Below are positions 21,789 through 29,067 of a DNA stretch of 55,678 nucleotides, one piece after another. A program made the position numbers and the translations under genes. Under the pieces are notes generated by a model that was not told where the DNA came from, searched no databases, and worked only from the letters and a program-made list of their open reading frames with translations. Origin of the DNA: a virus; IMG/VR virus record IMGVR_UViG_3300021085_000038, positions 1 through 55,678 of that record. One strand, 5' to 3'. Numbering within the stretch: position 1 is the stretch's first letter; the number at the start of each line of letters is the position of its first letter.

Positions 21789-23926
21789 TGAACATATTAG
21801 TATTGGATTTAGAAACAACCGTTCAGAAGATAGGTGGAAAGACGGACAACAGCCCGTACCATCCTGATAATAAATGTGTGAGTTCTCATACTTCTCGTGT
21901 CGAGCTAGAAGGCATGTCCAAGGTAAAAAACCTGGTCTTTCATCATAATGAAAAAGATGTTTCTGATAGCCCAGCGCCGCTACAAGACGAACTCAATTGG
22001 GCTACACTTTTGGTATGCCAGAACGCTAAGTTTGATGTTACCTGGTTATTAGAAATGGGCTTTGATATCCCTGACCAGGTCTATTGCACTATGATAGGTG
22101 AATACATCCTATCTAAAGGGCAGAAGCGTCCATTGTCGCTAAAGGCAATAGCTGAACGCAGAGATGTTACACGCAAGAAGTCTGATCTTGTAGATGATCT
22201 ATTTAAAAGCGGTACTGGCTTTGAAGCTATGCCACTTGCTACTGTTATAGAATATGCAGAAGCTGACGTTATATCCTGTGGTGAAATCTATCTGGATCAA
22301 CAGGACGAGTATGCAGCTAAAAGCAATAGATCATTAGCAGAGACAGTAAAGCTGATGAATGAAATGCTTTTATTTCTGGTTGAGATTGAAAGAAACGGCA
22401 TAAAGATAGACCTAGATGTACTTGGGGATATTAAGAACCAGTTCCAACAAGAACAACAGGATCTTAACAAACGCTTAGAAGAAATAGTCGAAGAGGTTAT
22501 GGGCGACACGCCTATTAACTTAGCGTCAGGTGCTGATATGACTAAGGTTGTATACAGTCGTGAAGTATTAGATCGCAATAACCATAAACAAGTATGGAAC
22601 ATAGGTGTTGGGCCGACAGGTAAACCATTATATCCACCACGAATGAACAAGAGTGAGTTTAGAAAAGCTGTTAGGGCAACGACTAAAATCATTCAACGTA
22701 CTGATGTTATATGCTGCGATGCTTGCGATGGGCGTGGTCGTATACAAAAGTTTAAGCAAATCACTCGTACAAAGATGGGTAAGAAGTATCGTGTTCAAGG
22801 TGATCCATACAAAAATCTATCTAAATGCCCTGCTTGTGTAGGTGTTGGGGCTTTCTATAACCCTAATGGTATAACAGCAGGTCTAAAGCTTAATCCTGAA
22901 TCACCGTCTGATGCTTCTATAAACGGATTTAAGACTGATAAAGTTACGATAGAAAGACTGATCTCTCAGGCTGAGAGTAAAGGCAACGAGATAGCTGTAG
23001 AGTTCTTAACAAAAAGTAGCAGATTAAACGCTGTTAATGTTTACCTCGATAGTTTTGTTAAAGGGTTTGAAACTTGGACACGATCAGATGGTATATTGCA
23101 CACACAGTTTACTCAATGTGTTACAGCCACGGGTAGGTTATCCAGTACAGCACCCAACATGCAGAATGCTCCGAAGCGTGGTTTTCCTGTACGCAAGGCT
23201 GTTGTAAGTCGATTTGAAAACGGAACAGTTGTTGAAGCAGATTTTAGTTCTATTGAATTTGTTTTGGCAGGAGAATTGAGTAGAGATACCCAGATTATAG
23301 CTGATGTTATCAACGGCAAAGACTTACATAAACAGACCGCATCAATAATACATCAATGTAGTGAAGATAAAGTGACTAAGGATCTTCGCCAGGGGTCTAA
23401 AAAATTCAGTTTTAGCCCCATTTATGGTGGACGTGGGGTAGGAGAAGCTCCTCACGTACAAAACTATTTTAGTGAGTTCTTTAATATCTATCAGGGTTTA
23501 GGTGCTTATCATGAAAGGCTTGCAAAAGGTGTTTTAAAGAATGGCATTGTGCAAACACCTTCAGGTCGTCAGTTCTTTTGGCCTAACGTAAAAAGGTTAA
23601 AAGGTAATCGTACTACTTTCTATACGCAGATAGTTAATTACCCTGTGCAGTCTAGTGCAGCGGATTTAATGCTCCTATCTTGTGTACGTGCTTTCCGTAG
23701 GTTCAAAGAACTAAAACTGAAATCTCTTTTAGTCCTGACTGTACATGATTCCATAGTCTGTGACGTTTATCCTGGTGAATTAGAGCAAGTAAAAGAAGCT
23801 CTTATCTGGGCAATGGTTGGTGTGACTGAAGAAGCTGCCCAGCGCTGGGACTACACTTTCGCCCTACCCTTAGAAATTGAGATTTCTGGTGGAAAAAACT
23901 GGCTGGAACAAAACGAATACACTTGA
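21788..23926 (+). CDS. Family-A DNA polymerase with DnaJ-type zinc insert
   Basis: The replicative polymerase, 712 residues. The 3'-5' exonuclease motifs are DLETT (7-11), NAKFDVTWLL (79-88) and YAEADVISCGE (156-166). Between exonuclease and polymerase domains is a Cys-rich insert: C310-x2-C313 followed by GRG, and C347-x2-C350 followed by GVG. This matches the DnaJ central-domain CxxCxGxG repeat reported for phage HMO-2011. Polymerase motif A is EADFSSIEFVLAGELS, motif B is RQGSKKFSFSPIYGG and motif C is LTVHDSIV (HDS instead of the usual HDE). It is the strongest marker of the phage's relatives. Confidence 0.95.
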   Translation: MNILVLDLETTVQKIGGKTDNSPYHPDNKCVSSHTSRVELEGMSKVKNLVFHHNEKDVSDSPAPLQDELNWATLLVCQNAKFDVTWLLEMGFDIPDQVYCTMIGEYILSKGQKRPLSLKAIAERRDVTRKKSDLVDDLFKSGTGFEAMPLATVIEYAEADVISCGEIYLDQQDEYAAKSNRSLAETVKLMNEMLLFLVEIERNGIKIDLDVLGDIKNQFQQEQQDLNKRLEEIVEEVMGDTPINLASGADMTKVVYSREVLDRNNHKQVWNIGVGPTGKPLYPPRMNKSEFRKAVRATTKIIQRTDVICCDACDGRGRIQKFKQITRTKMGKKYRVQGDPYKNLSKCPACVGVGAFYNPNGITAGLKLNPESPSDASINGFKTDKVTIERLISQAESKGNEIAVEFLTKSSRLNAVNVYLDSFVKGFETWTRSDGILHTQFTQCVTATGRLSSTAPNMQNAPKRGFPVRKAVVSRFENGTVVEADFSSIEFVLAGELSRDTQIIADVINGKDLHKQTASIIHQCSEDKVTKDLRQGSKKFSFSPIYGGRGVGEAPHVQNYFSEFFNIYQGLGAYHERLAKGVLKNGIVQTPSGRQFFWPNVKRLKGNRTTFYTQIVNYPVQSSAADLMLLSCVRAFRRFKELKLKSLLVLTVHDSIVCDVYPGELEQVKEALIWAMVGVTEEAAQRWDYTFALPLEIEISGGKNWLEQNEYT

Positions 23927-23957
23927 CTTGTGCCACCTAGTAATGCCATAATATAAT
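23923..23957 (+). promoter_or_regulatory. Promoter with TGCCAC box in the spacer
   Basis: TTGACT (23923-23928) and CATAAT (23947-23952) are 18 bases apart, with a second TATAAT overlapping just after. The spacer contains TGCCACCTAGTAATGCCA (23931-23948). It starts the unit from the SSB-like gene to NrdJ. Confidence 0.7.
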
Positions 23958-23981
23958 ACCACATAACAAAAAGGTTCTAAC

Positions 23982-24836
23982 ATGAACGAATTAACACAAA
24001 TCGACAGCAGCGAATTAGCAGAATTGGCTGAAATATTAGGAACAGAAGTACCAACAGGAAGCAATAAATCTGCTTTGGTCAGAGTTCCTGAACTAAAAAT
24101 TAATGCGAAGTCTCGTAATAAAATTACCAAGAAAGCCATACCTGAAGGTAGCTTTTACCTTACAGGCACAGACACTCCTGTTTACTCTGAAACAGTTAGC
24201 TTTCGACCATTGGCTTCACACGTCCAGTACTTCCATTGGGATGAAGTAGATGGCAAGCGTAAATTAGTTAACAAATCCCTTGCAGTTAAAAATCCATACA
24301 AAGATGAAGCCAGAGATTTACTTGGTGGAATTGCTTGCGGTATGCCTTCATGGGATGCACGTAAGGAAATGGAATACGATGAAGCCAAGAAGTGGCGGGC
24401 TATGCAACACCGTGTAATTCGTGGCGTTGTCTCCTACACAGGTAAAACTGAAGATGGTGTAGAAGTCACAGTAGAAAATGAACCATGCATCATGTTCCAC
24501 AAGAACAGCAATTATGGCGGCTTCTATAATGAATTTATCAAGAAGTTACCTCAAGGTTCACAGATTTATAATTACGCTGCTGAACTTACTTCATCATACA
24601 ATGAAAATGGCTCAGTAGTCTGGTATACTTTTGGGTACAAGCCTGACCTAAAAAATGAATTAGGTATGACTAAAGACGTACATGATACCATGTTAGTTTT
24701 TGCTGATGCCATCCGTGCTGAAAACAAGTATGTTGATGAACATTACTTTAAGTCAATCAAAGAAGGTTCAATTGATAGCGCAGCTATCGATGCACTCGGC
24801 GATTCATTAGACGCTGACTTTGAAGACGTAGCGTAA
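23982..24836 (+). CDS. Candidate single-stranded DNA-binding protein
   Basis: A 284-residue protein directly after the polymerase and before a RecE-like exonuclease. Its centre is beta-rich with many aromatic residues (CIMFHKNSNYGGFYNEF, WYTFGYKPDL). It ends in an acidic tail (DALGDSLDADFEDVA), the usual partner-binding tail of phage SSBs. Location between replication and recombination genes fits. I do not recognise a named SSB family, so the assignment rests on context and composition. Confidence 0.55.
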   Translation: MNELTQIDSSELAELAEILGTEVPTGSNKSALVRVPELKINAKSRNKITKKAIPEGSFYLTGTDTPVYSETVSFRPLASHVQYFHWDEVDGKRKLVNKSLAVKNPYKDEARDLLGGIACGMPSWDARKEMEYDEAKKWRAMQHRVIRGVVSYTGKTEDGVEVTVENEPCIMFHKNSNYGGFYNEFIKKLPQGSQIYNYAAELTSSYNENGSVVWYTFGYKPDLKNELGMTKDVHDTMLVFADAIRAENKYVDEHYFKSIKEGSIDSAAIDALGDSLDADFEDVA

Positions 24837-25618
24837 TGGTAGATAGTAACGCTATAATAAAAGACATGAGCAATGACGTGTACCACTCTTCGGGTGGTAT
24901 ATCGTCATCCGCTGTGAAGACGGTATATAAAAAATCCTTAAAGCATTGGAAGGGTCAAAAGATTACCCAATCGGCTGCTTTTGCTATGGGTAATGCTGTT
25001 CATGCACACTTACTAGAGCCAGAACGTAATTTGGTTATCAAAGGCCCGAAAACAAAATCTAGTGCCGCCTTCAAAGACATGAAGGAAAAACTAACTGATG
25101 ATCAGGTTCTGCTAACTGAAGTTGAGTTTAATGTTGCTAATCGTATTGCCCAGGGAGCATTAGAAAACCCTGTATGCGAAGCGGCATTAAAGCATCCAGA
25201 TAGGATTAATGAGTGTAGTATATTCATAAAAGATCCAGTGTCCTCGTTACTTTTAAAGACCCGCCCAGATTTGTTGATTGAGTCTGAGCGCACTGTCTAT
25301 GATGTTAAGACTACACAGGATGCAAGCCCTCGTGGCTTTTCATTTGAATGCAACAAGTATGCGTACCTGATACAGGCGGCTGTGTATGTTTATATCTGTA
25401 ACTTAGTTGGATTAGACGTTAATAAGTTTGCCTTCATAGCCTGTGAAAAGTCTGCCCCATACGTCAGCCATATGCATTTTGTAAGCCCAGAAGCTTTGGA
25501 ATGGGCAACTACAGAGATGCACAAAACACTCGCTGTAATTGCTGAAGCTGAAGACAAGCAAGATTATGGCACTGGGTGGGGTAATGTATCCATACTTGAG
25601 AAACCGAAATGGCTATAA
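24836..25618 (+). CDS. RecE-like exodeoxyribonuclease (PD-(D/E)XK)
   Basis: A 260-residue nuclease of the exodeoxyribonuclease VIII / RecE type. Family marks are YHSSGGISSSAVK near the N-terminus, AMGNAVHAHLLEPE, the catalytic core KTRPDLL (Asp), YDVKTTQDASPR (Asp and Lys), and YLIQAAVY. It resects double-stranded ends for phage recombination or degrades host DNA. It overlaps the SSB-like gene by one base and the next nuclease by 10 bases, suggesting a recombination module. Confidence 0.85.
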   Translation: MVDSNAIIKDMSNDVYHSSGGISSSAVKTVYKKSLKHWKGQKITQSAAFAMGNAVHAHLLEPERNLVIKGPKTKSSAAFKDMKEKLTDDQVLLTEVEFNVANRIAQGALENPVCEAALKHPDRINECSIFIKDPVSSLLLKTRPDLLIESERTVYDVKTTQDASPRGFSFECNKYAYLIQAAVYVYICNLVGLDVNKFAFIACEKSAPYVSHMHFVSPEALEWATTEMHKTLAVIAEAEDKQDYGTGWGNVSILEKPKWL

Positions 25619-25965
25619 GCCCACAGTCTGCAAAGGCAAAGGGGCGGCGCTTTCAGCAATGGGTACGTGATCGTCTGTATCAAACATTTCCCACCTTAGA
25701 GGATGGCGATGTGAGATCAACAAGCAGCGGCGCTGGTGGGGAAGATATTTTACTATCGCCATTAGGACGTAGATTATTTCCCTACTCAGTTGAATGCAAA
25801 AACAACAAAGCCAACGCAATTTATAAAGTTATGGATCAAGCCGTCAGTAACTGTCCAAAAGGCATCACACCACTCGGTATGGTCAAGGCTGATAAACGTA
25901 AACCATTAGCGGTGGTAGATGCAGATCACTTCTTCGAGCTAGTAAAGAAAAATAATGAAAAATAA
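25609..25965 (+). CDS. Small PD-(D/E)XK endonuclease, resolvase-like
   Basis: A 118-residue protein with AKGRRFQQWVRDRL (helix with basic residues), GGEDILLSPLGRRLFPYSVECKN (Asp then Glu-x-Lys catalytic pattern) and GMVKADKRKPLAVVDADHFFEL. The fold and size match phage endonuclease I / Holliday-junction resolvase-like enzymes that trim branched DNA before packaging. It overlaps the exonuclease gene at its start and the next gene by 11 bases. Confidence 0.75.
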   Translation: MAISPQSAKAKGRRFQQWVRDRLYQTFPTLEDGDVRSTSSGAGGEDILLSPLGRRLFPYSVECKNNKANAIYKVMDQAVSNCPKGITPLGMVKADKRKPLAVVDADHFFELVKKNNEK

Positions 25966-26263
25966 AAGTATACCAGTTGATACTGTAGCTATCTGTGTAT
26001 CGCTTTCTGAAGATGGCAGCACCCTAACACAAGTAATGGATAATTTTAGTAAGAGCTATCCTATCGTTGAAAAAGAATACTTACATCTACTGCTAAAGGG
26101 TTTGGAATTTATCATCCATACAAACCCTGACTTTGCAGCCACTGTAGGCAATCTCACAGAGCTATTAGAGAGCAAACAAGTAGAGTTCGAAGCCGACGAT
26201 GAACTCAAGGATGCAATCTCTGATGCAAAGGTAGTTCCTATCAATAAAAATAGGATGAACTGA
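25955..26263 (+). CDS. Hypothetical early protein
   Basis: A 102-residue protein, MKNKSIPVDTVAICVSLSEDGSTLTQVMDNF..., largely helical and acidic toward the end. It has no recognised motif. It overlaps the endonuclease gene and is joined to the next gene by one base (TGATG type). It is expressed with the recombination and nucleotide genes, so it may be an accessory of one of them. Confidence 0.6.
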   Translation: MKNKSIPVDTVAICVSLSEDGSTLTQVMDNFSKSYPIVEKEYLHLLLKGLEFIIHTNPDFAATVGNLTELLESKQVEFEADDELKDAISDAKVVPINKNRMN

Positions 26264-26559
26264 TGTCTAACTACTTCAAAAAAACTCCATCTGTAGATGA
26301 AGATATTATAGGCACAGTAGACCGTAAGAAGGTGGCTTCTGATGGCCTCTCAACGTCCTATTACAGCCTCCCTAGCCACGCTACGGAGCTTCGTCATCTT
26401 ATATCTCAAAAAAGCATGAGCAAGAGCCGTGGGGATATATTTAAGGCCTGTTACAGGTTGGGAGAAAAGGACGGAACAGACACTCTGTACGACCTGAATA
26501 AAATGAAATTTTTCATACAAGATTTAATCGAAATGCACGAGAGAGGCGAACACTTATGA
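26263..26559 (+). CDS. Hypothetical early protein
   Basis: A 98-residue basic protein, MSNYFKKTPSVDEDIIGTVDRKKVASDG..., with RGDIFKACYRLGEKDGTDTLYDLNKMKFFIQDLIEMHERG at the end. No family is recognised. It overlaps MazG by 4 bases, so the two are translated together. Confidence 0.6.
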   Translation: MSNYFKKTPSVDEDIIGTVDRKKVASDGLSTSYYSLPSHATELRHLISQKSMSKSRGDIFKACYRLGEKDGTDTLYDLNKMKFFIQDLIEMHERGEHL

Positions 26560-26882
26560 AGATGCAAGACTACCAGGAACAAGCAGGTAAAACTGCAATA
26601 TATAAAAAAGAAGATGCGGTTATATACCCAGTATTAGGACTTCTTTCAGAAGCAGGAGAAGTAGGCGGTAAAGTTAAGAAAATTATACGTGATCAAAATG
26701 GTAACTTTGAAGACGGAAACCGTACAGAAATTGTTGACGAGTTAGGTGACTGCCTTTGGTATATCCAATGCATCTGCACAGACCTTGATATTGGCCTGGA
26801 AGAAGTAGCCAAGCGAAATTTAGCAAAATTAAACAGCCGATTAGAACGTGGGGTTCTAGGCGGTTCGGGCGATAACAGATAA
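26556..26882 (+). CDS. mazG: MazG-like nucleotide pyrophosphohydrolase
   Basis: Hydrolyses nucleoside triphosphates (possibly non-canonical dNTPs or alarmones) to monophosphates. The 108-residue protein carries the all-alpha NTP-PPase pattern, with metal ligands in LLSEAGEVGGKVKK (E32, E35) and EIVDELGDCLWY (E62, D65). It is single-domain, like other phage MazG proteins, and lies directly before the ribonucleotide reductase gene, fitting nucleotide recycling. Confidence 0.9.
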   Translation: MKMQDYQEQAGKTAIYKKEDAVIYPVLGLLSEAGEVGGKVKKIIRDQNGNFEDGNRTEIVDELGDCLWYIQCICTDLDIGLEEVAKRNLAKLNSRLERGVLGGSGDNR

Positions 26883-26901
26883 TATAAAAAGGGAGCAGTT
26901 A

Positions 26902-28644
26902 ATGCTAAGAAATGAATACGGGCCTAAATTACCTATCAGTGAGCAGATACATAAAGAAAAATATCGTAGTGAAGGAGAAACCTTCCACGAGGCAATGACA
27001 AGAGTTGCTGAAGCACTAAAAGATGATGAAATACACTTTGAGCAGTTTAGAAGTATCCTAGATAATCAAAGATTCCTACCAGCAGGTAGAGTACAGTCAG
27101 CGATGGGCGCACCTCGCACTGTTACTCCATACAACTGTTTCGTATCAGGCACTATTGAGGACAGTATGGAAGGAATTATGGACGCAGCAAAAGAAGCTGC
27201 TAAGACCATGCAACTTGGTGGTGGTATAGGATATGACTTCTCTACTCTAAGGCCGCATGGGGCGCTTATTAAGAGCCTAGATAGCCGTTCTAGTGGGCCG
27301 TTAAGCTTCATGGCTATATTCGATAGCGTCTGCCATACAATCGCTTCAGCAGGTCACAGGAGAGGCGCACAAATGGGCGTTTTAAGGGTCGATCATCCTG
27401 ATATCGAGAAGTATATACGTGCTAAAAATAACTCCACTGATCTTACAGGTTTTAACATCTCAGTAGGTGTGACTGATGCCTTTATGGAAGCGGTTAAAAC
27501 AAACAGTCAATTTGATTTGGTCTTTGAAGACCGTGTTTATTCTACAGTGAATGCTCGTGCATTATGGGATGATATCTTACGATCTACATGGGATTGGGCA
27601 GAACCAGGTATCCTGTTTATTGATCGTATTAATAGAAAAAACAATCTACATTACTGTGAAAACATCGTAGCCACCAATCCCTGCGGAGAGCAGCCTTTAC
27701 CCCCTTATGGTGCATGTTTGTTGGGTTCTTTTAACCTAACTAAGTACGTTGTGCAGCACGATGGTAAGTATGTTTTCAACATGAATATGCTCAAGACAGA
27801 TATACCATATGTAGTCAGGGCTATGGACAATGTTGTTGATAGAGCAACATATCCGTTACCGCAGCAAGAGAAGCAAGCAAAAGACACTCGACGCATGGGT
27901 CTTGGGGTAACTGGGGTTGCTAATGCTATTGAAGCGTTAGGCTTTGATTACGGATCAGATGAATTTATTCGTGTGTTTGAAGACATTATGGGTACTATTC
28001 GTGATATCTGCTATGAAACATCTGTTGAACTGGCAAAAGAGAAAGGTGCATTCCCGTTATTTAAGAAAGAATACTTGGATAGTGAATTTGCACAAACCTT
28101 ACCTGCTAAGATTCGCAAGAGTATTGCAAAGCATGGCATTCGTAACTCACACCTATTGTCAGTAGCACCAACAGGTACAATCAGCCTGAGTGCAGACAAC
28201 GTATCATCTGGTATTGAGCCAGTGTTCTCACACTTCTATGATCGTACAATCCAGACGTTTGATGGGCCAACTATAGAGCGTGTAGATGACTATGGGTATC
28301 GTGAGTTTGGTATTAAAGGTAAAACTGCGGATGAACTATCTGTGTTTGACCATGTACGTGTGCTTAATGTTGCATCTCGTTATGTAGACAGTGCCTGTTC
28401 CAAAACATGTAATGTTGGAGATGATGTTACTTGGGAGCAATTCAAGAAAGTCTATATGGATGCCTATGAAGGTGGTTCATCAGGATGTACGACATTCCGT
28501 GCATCAGGAAAACGCTACGGTATCTTAAATGCATCTGCATCCGAAGACGTTGTAGAAGACAAACCAACAGAAAAAGACAACTTCATTGAAGAAGGTGGGG
28601 CTTGTTACTTTGACCCTGCTACTGGTCTTAGGAAGTGTGAATAA
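26902..28644 (+). CDS. nrdJ: Class II (B12-dependent) ribonucleotide reductase
   Basis: Reduces ribonucleotides to deoxyribonucleotides with adenosylcobalamin. The 580-residue protein has RFLPAGRVQSAMG, LGGGIGYDFSTLRP, and the catalytic loop ATNPCGEQPLPPYGACLLGSF (N259, C261, E263). Near the C-terminus it has SVAPTGTISLSADNVSSGIEP and a redox tail with two Cys (GACYFDPATGLRKCE). It has an independent ribosome site (GGGAG). A cobalamin-dependent enzyme avoids an oxygen requirement and matches hosts that have B12. No separate thioredoxin or glutaredoxin gene is seen. Confidence 0.93.
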   Translation: MLRNEYGPKLPISEQIHKEKYRSEGETFHEAMTRVAEALKDDEIHFEQFRSILDNQRFLPAGRVQSAMGAPRTVTPYNCFVSGTIEDSMEGIMDAAKEAAKTMQLGGGIGYDFSTLRPHGALIKSLDSRSSGPLSFMAIFDSVCHTIASAGHRRGAQMGVLRVDHPDIEKYIRAKNNSTDLTGFNISVGVTDAFMEAVKTNSQFDLVFEDRVYSTVNARALWDDILRSTWDWAEPGILFIDRINRKNNLHYCENIVATNPCGEQPLPPYGACLLGSFNLTKYVVQHDGKYVFNMNMLKTDIPYVVRAMDNVVDRATYPLPQQEKQAKDTRRMGLGVTGVANAIEALGFDYGSDEFIRVFEDIMGTIRDICYETSVELAKEKGAFPLFKKEYLDSEFAQTLPAKIRKSIAKHGIRNSHLLSVAPTGTISLSADNVSSGIEPVFSHFYDRTIQTFDGPTIERVDDYGYREFGIKGKTADELSVFDHVRVLNVASRYVDSACSKTCNVGDDVTWEQFKKVYMDAYEGGSSGCTTFRASGKRYGILNASASEDVVEDKPTEKDNFIEEGGACYFDPATGLRKCE

Positions 28645-28646
28645 AT

Positions 28647-28826
28647 ATGAAAACCCCTTTTGATCAAGGTTACTTAGCCTTCTTTGAAGGGGATTTTGTA
28701 TGCAAATACAGGCCTCGATCTCATTACAATTTAGAATGGCATCGGGGCTTTAACAAAGCTTATTTTTATAACAGGAAAACATATGTACAAAGTATTCCAA
28801 TCGAAAGACTTCAACAAGTACGATGA
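28647..28826 (+). CDS. RMF/CrpP-like small protein
   Basis: A 59-residue protein with the spacing QGYLAFFEGDFVCKYRPRSHYNLEWHRGFNKAYF. This resembles ribosome modulation factor and CrpP (GYxAxxxG, then C-x-Y/P, then W-x-x-G-[FW]-x-x-A). RMF-type proteins dimerise ribosomes. A phage copy might tune host translation, but this is inferred from a short motif. It begins two bases after nrdJ and overlaps the next small gene by 44 bases. Confidence 0.6.
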   Translation: MKTPFDQGYLAFFEGDFVCKYRPRSHYNLEWHRGFNKAYFYNRKTYVQSIPIERLQQVR

Positions 28827-28950
28827 AGCAGCACGTTCCCAGGCTAAATCATTCTGGAGTAGCCAAGGGTATACATGCACTGATCATGAAAACGAGTATG
28901 ATGTAGATCTTGTTGTAGAAAAAGCTGTATTTATTCAAACAATGCAATAA
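28783..28950 (+). CDS. 55-residue hypothetical protein at the end of the early region
   Basis: Starts with an AGGAAAAC leader and ATG at 28783. The product, MYKVFQSKDFNKYDEAARSQAKSFWSSQGY..., looks like a compact alpha-beta domain ending in a strand (EYDVDLVVEKAVFIQ). It resembles small phage proteins with a DHENEYDVDL acidic stretch that I cannot name. The stop codon is followed at once by the hairpin that terminates the opposing transcript. Confidence 0.6.
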   Translation: MYKVFQSKDFNKYDEAARSQAKSFWSSQGYTCTDHENEYDVDLVVEKAVFIQTMQ

Positions 28951-28981
28951 AAAACGCCCTCAAGTGCTTGACCTGAAGGCG
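28949..28981 (-). terminator. Terminator of the leftward virion operon
   Basis: On the minus strand CGCC-T-TCA ... TGA-G-GGCG forms a stem with one mismatch and is followed by TTTTTT. It lies ~85 bases beyond the last minus-strand stop (29066) and overlaps the stop of the last rightward gene. Confidence 0.75.
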
Positions 28982-29038
28982 TAAATTATATAAAAAAATC
29001 TAGAAGCTGAACCTTGGTCGGTTCTGTTTTGTGTTTAA

Positions 29039-29067
29039 GCCCCTGGACTTCGGTTCGGGGGTTTTTT
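29039..29067 (+). terminator. Terminator of the rightward early operon
   Basis: A 9-bp stem CCCCTGGAC / GTTCGGGGG (GU pairs included) closed by a TTCG tetraloop is followed by six T. It overlaps the stop of the opposing virion gene. Early and late transcripts therefore overlap antisense for about 90 bases before each stops. Confidence 0.9.
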
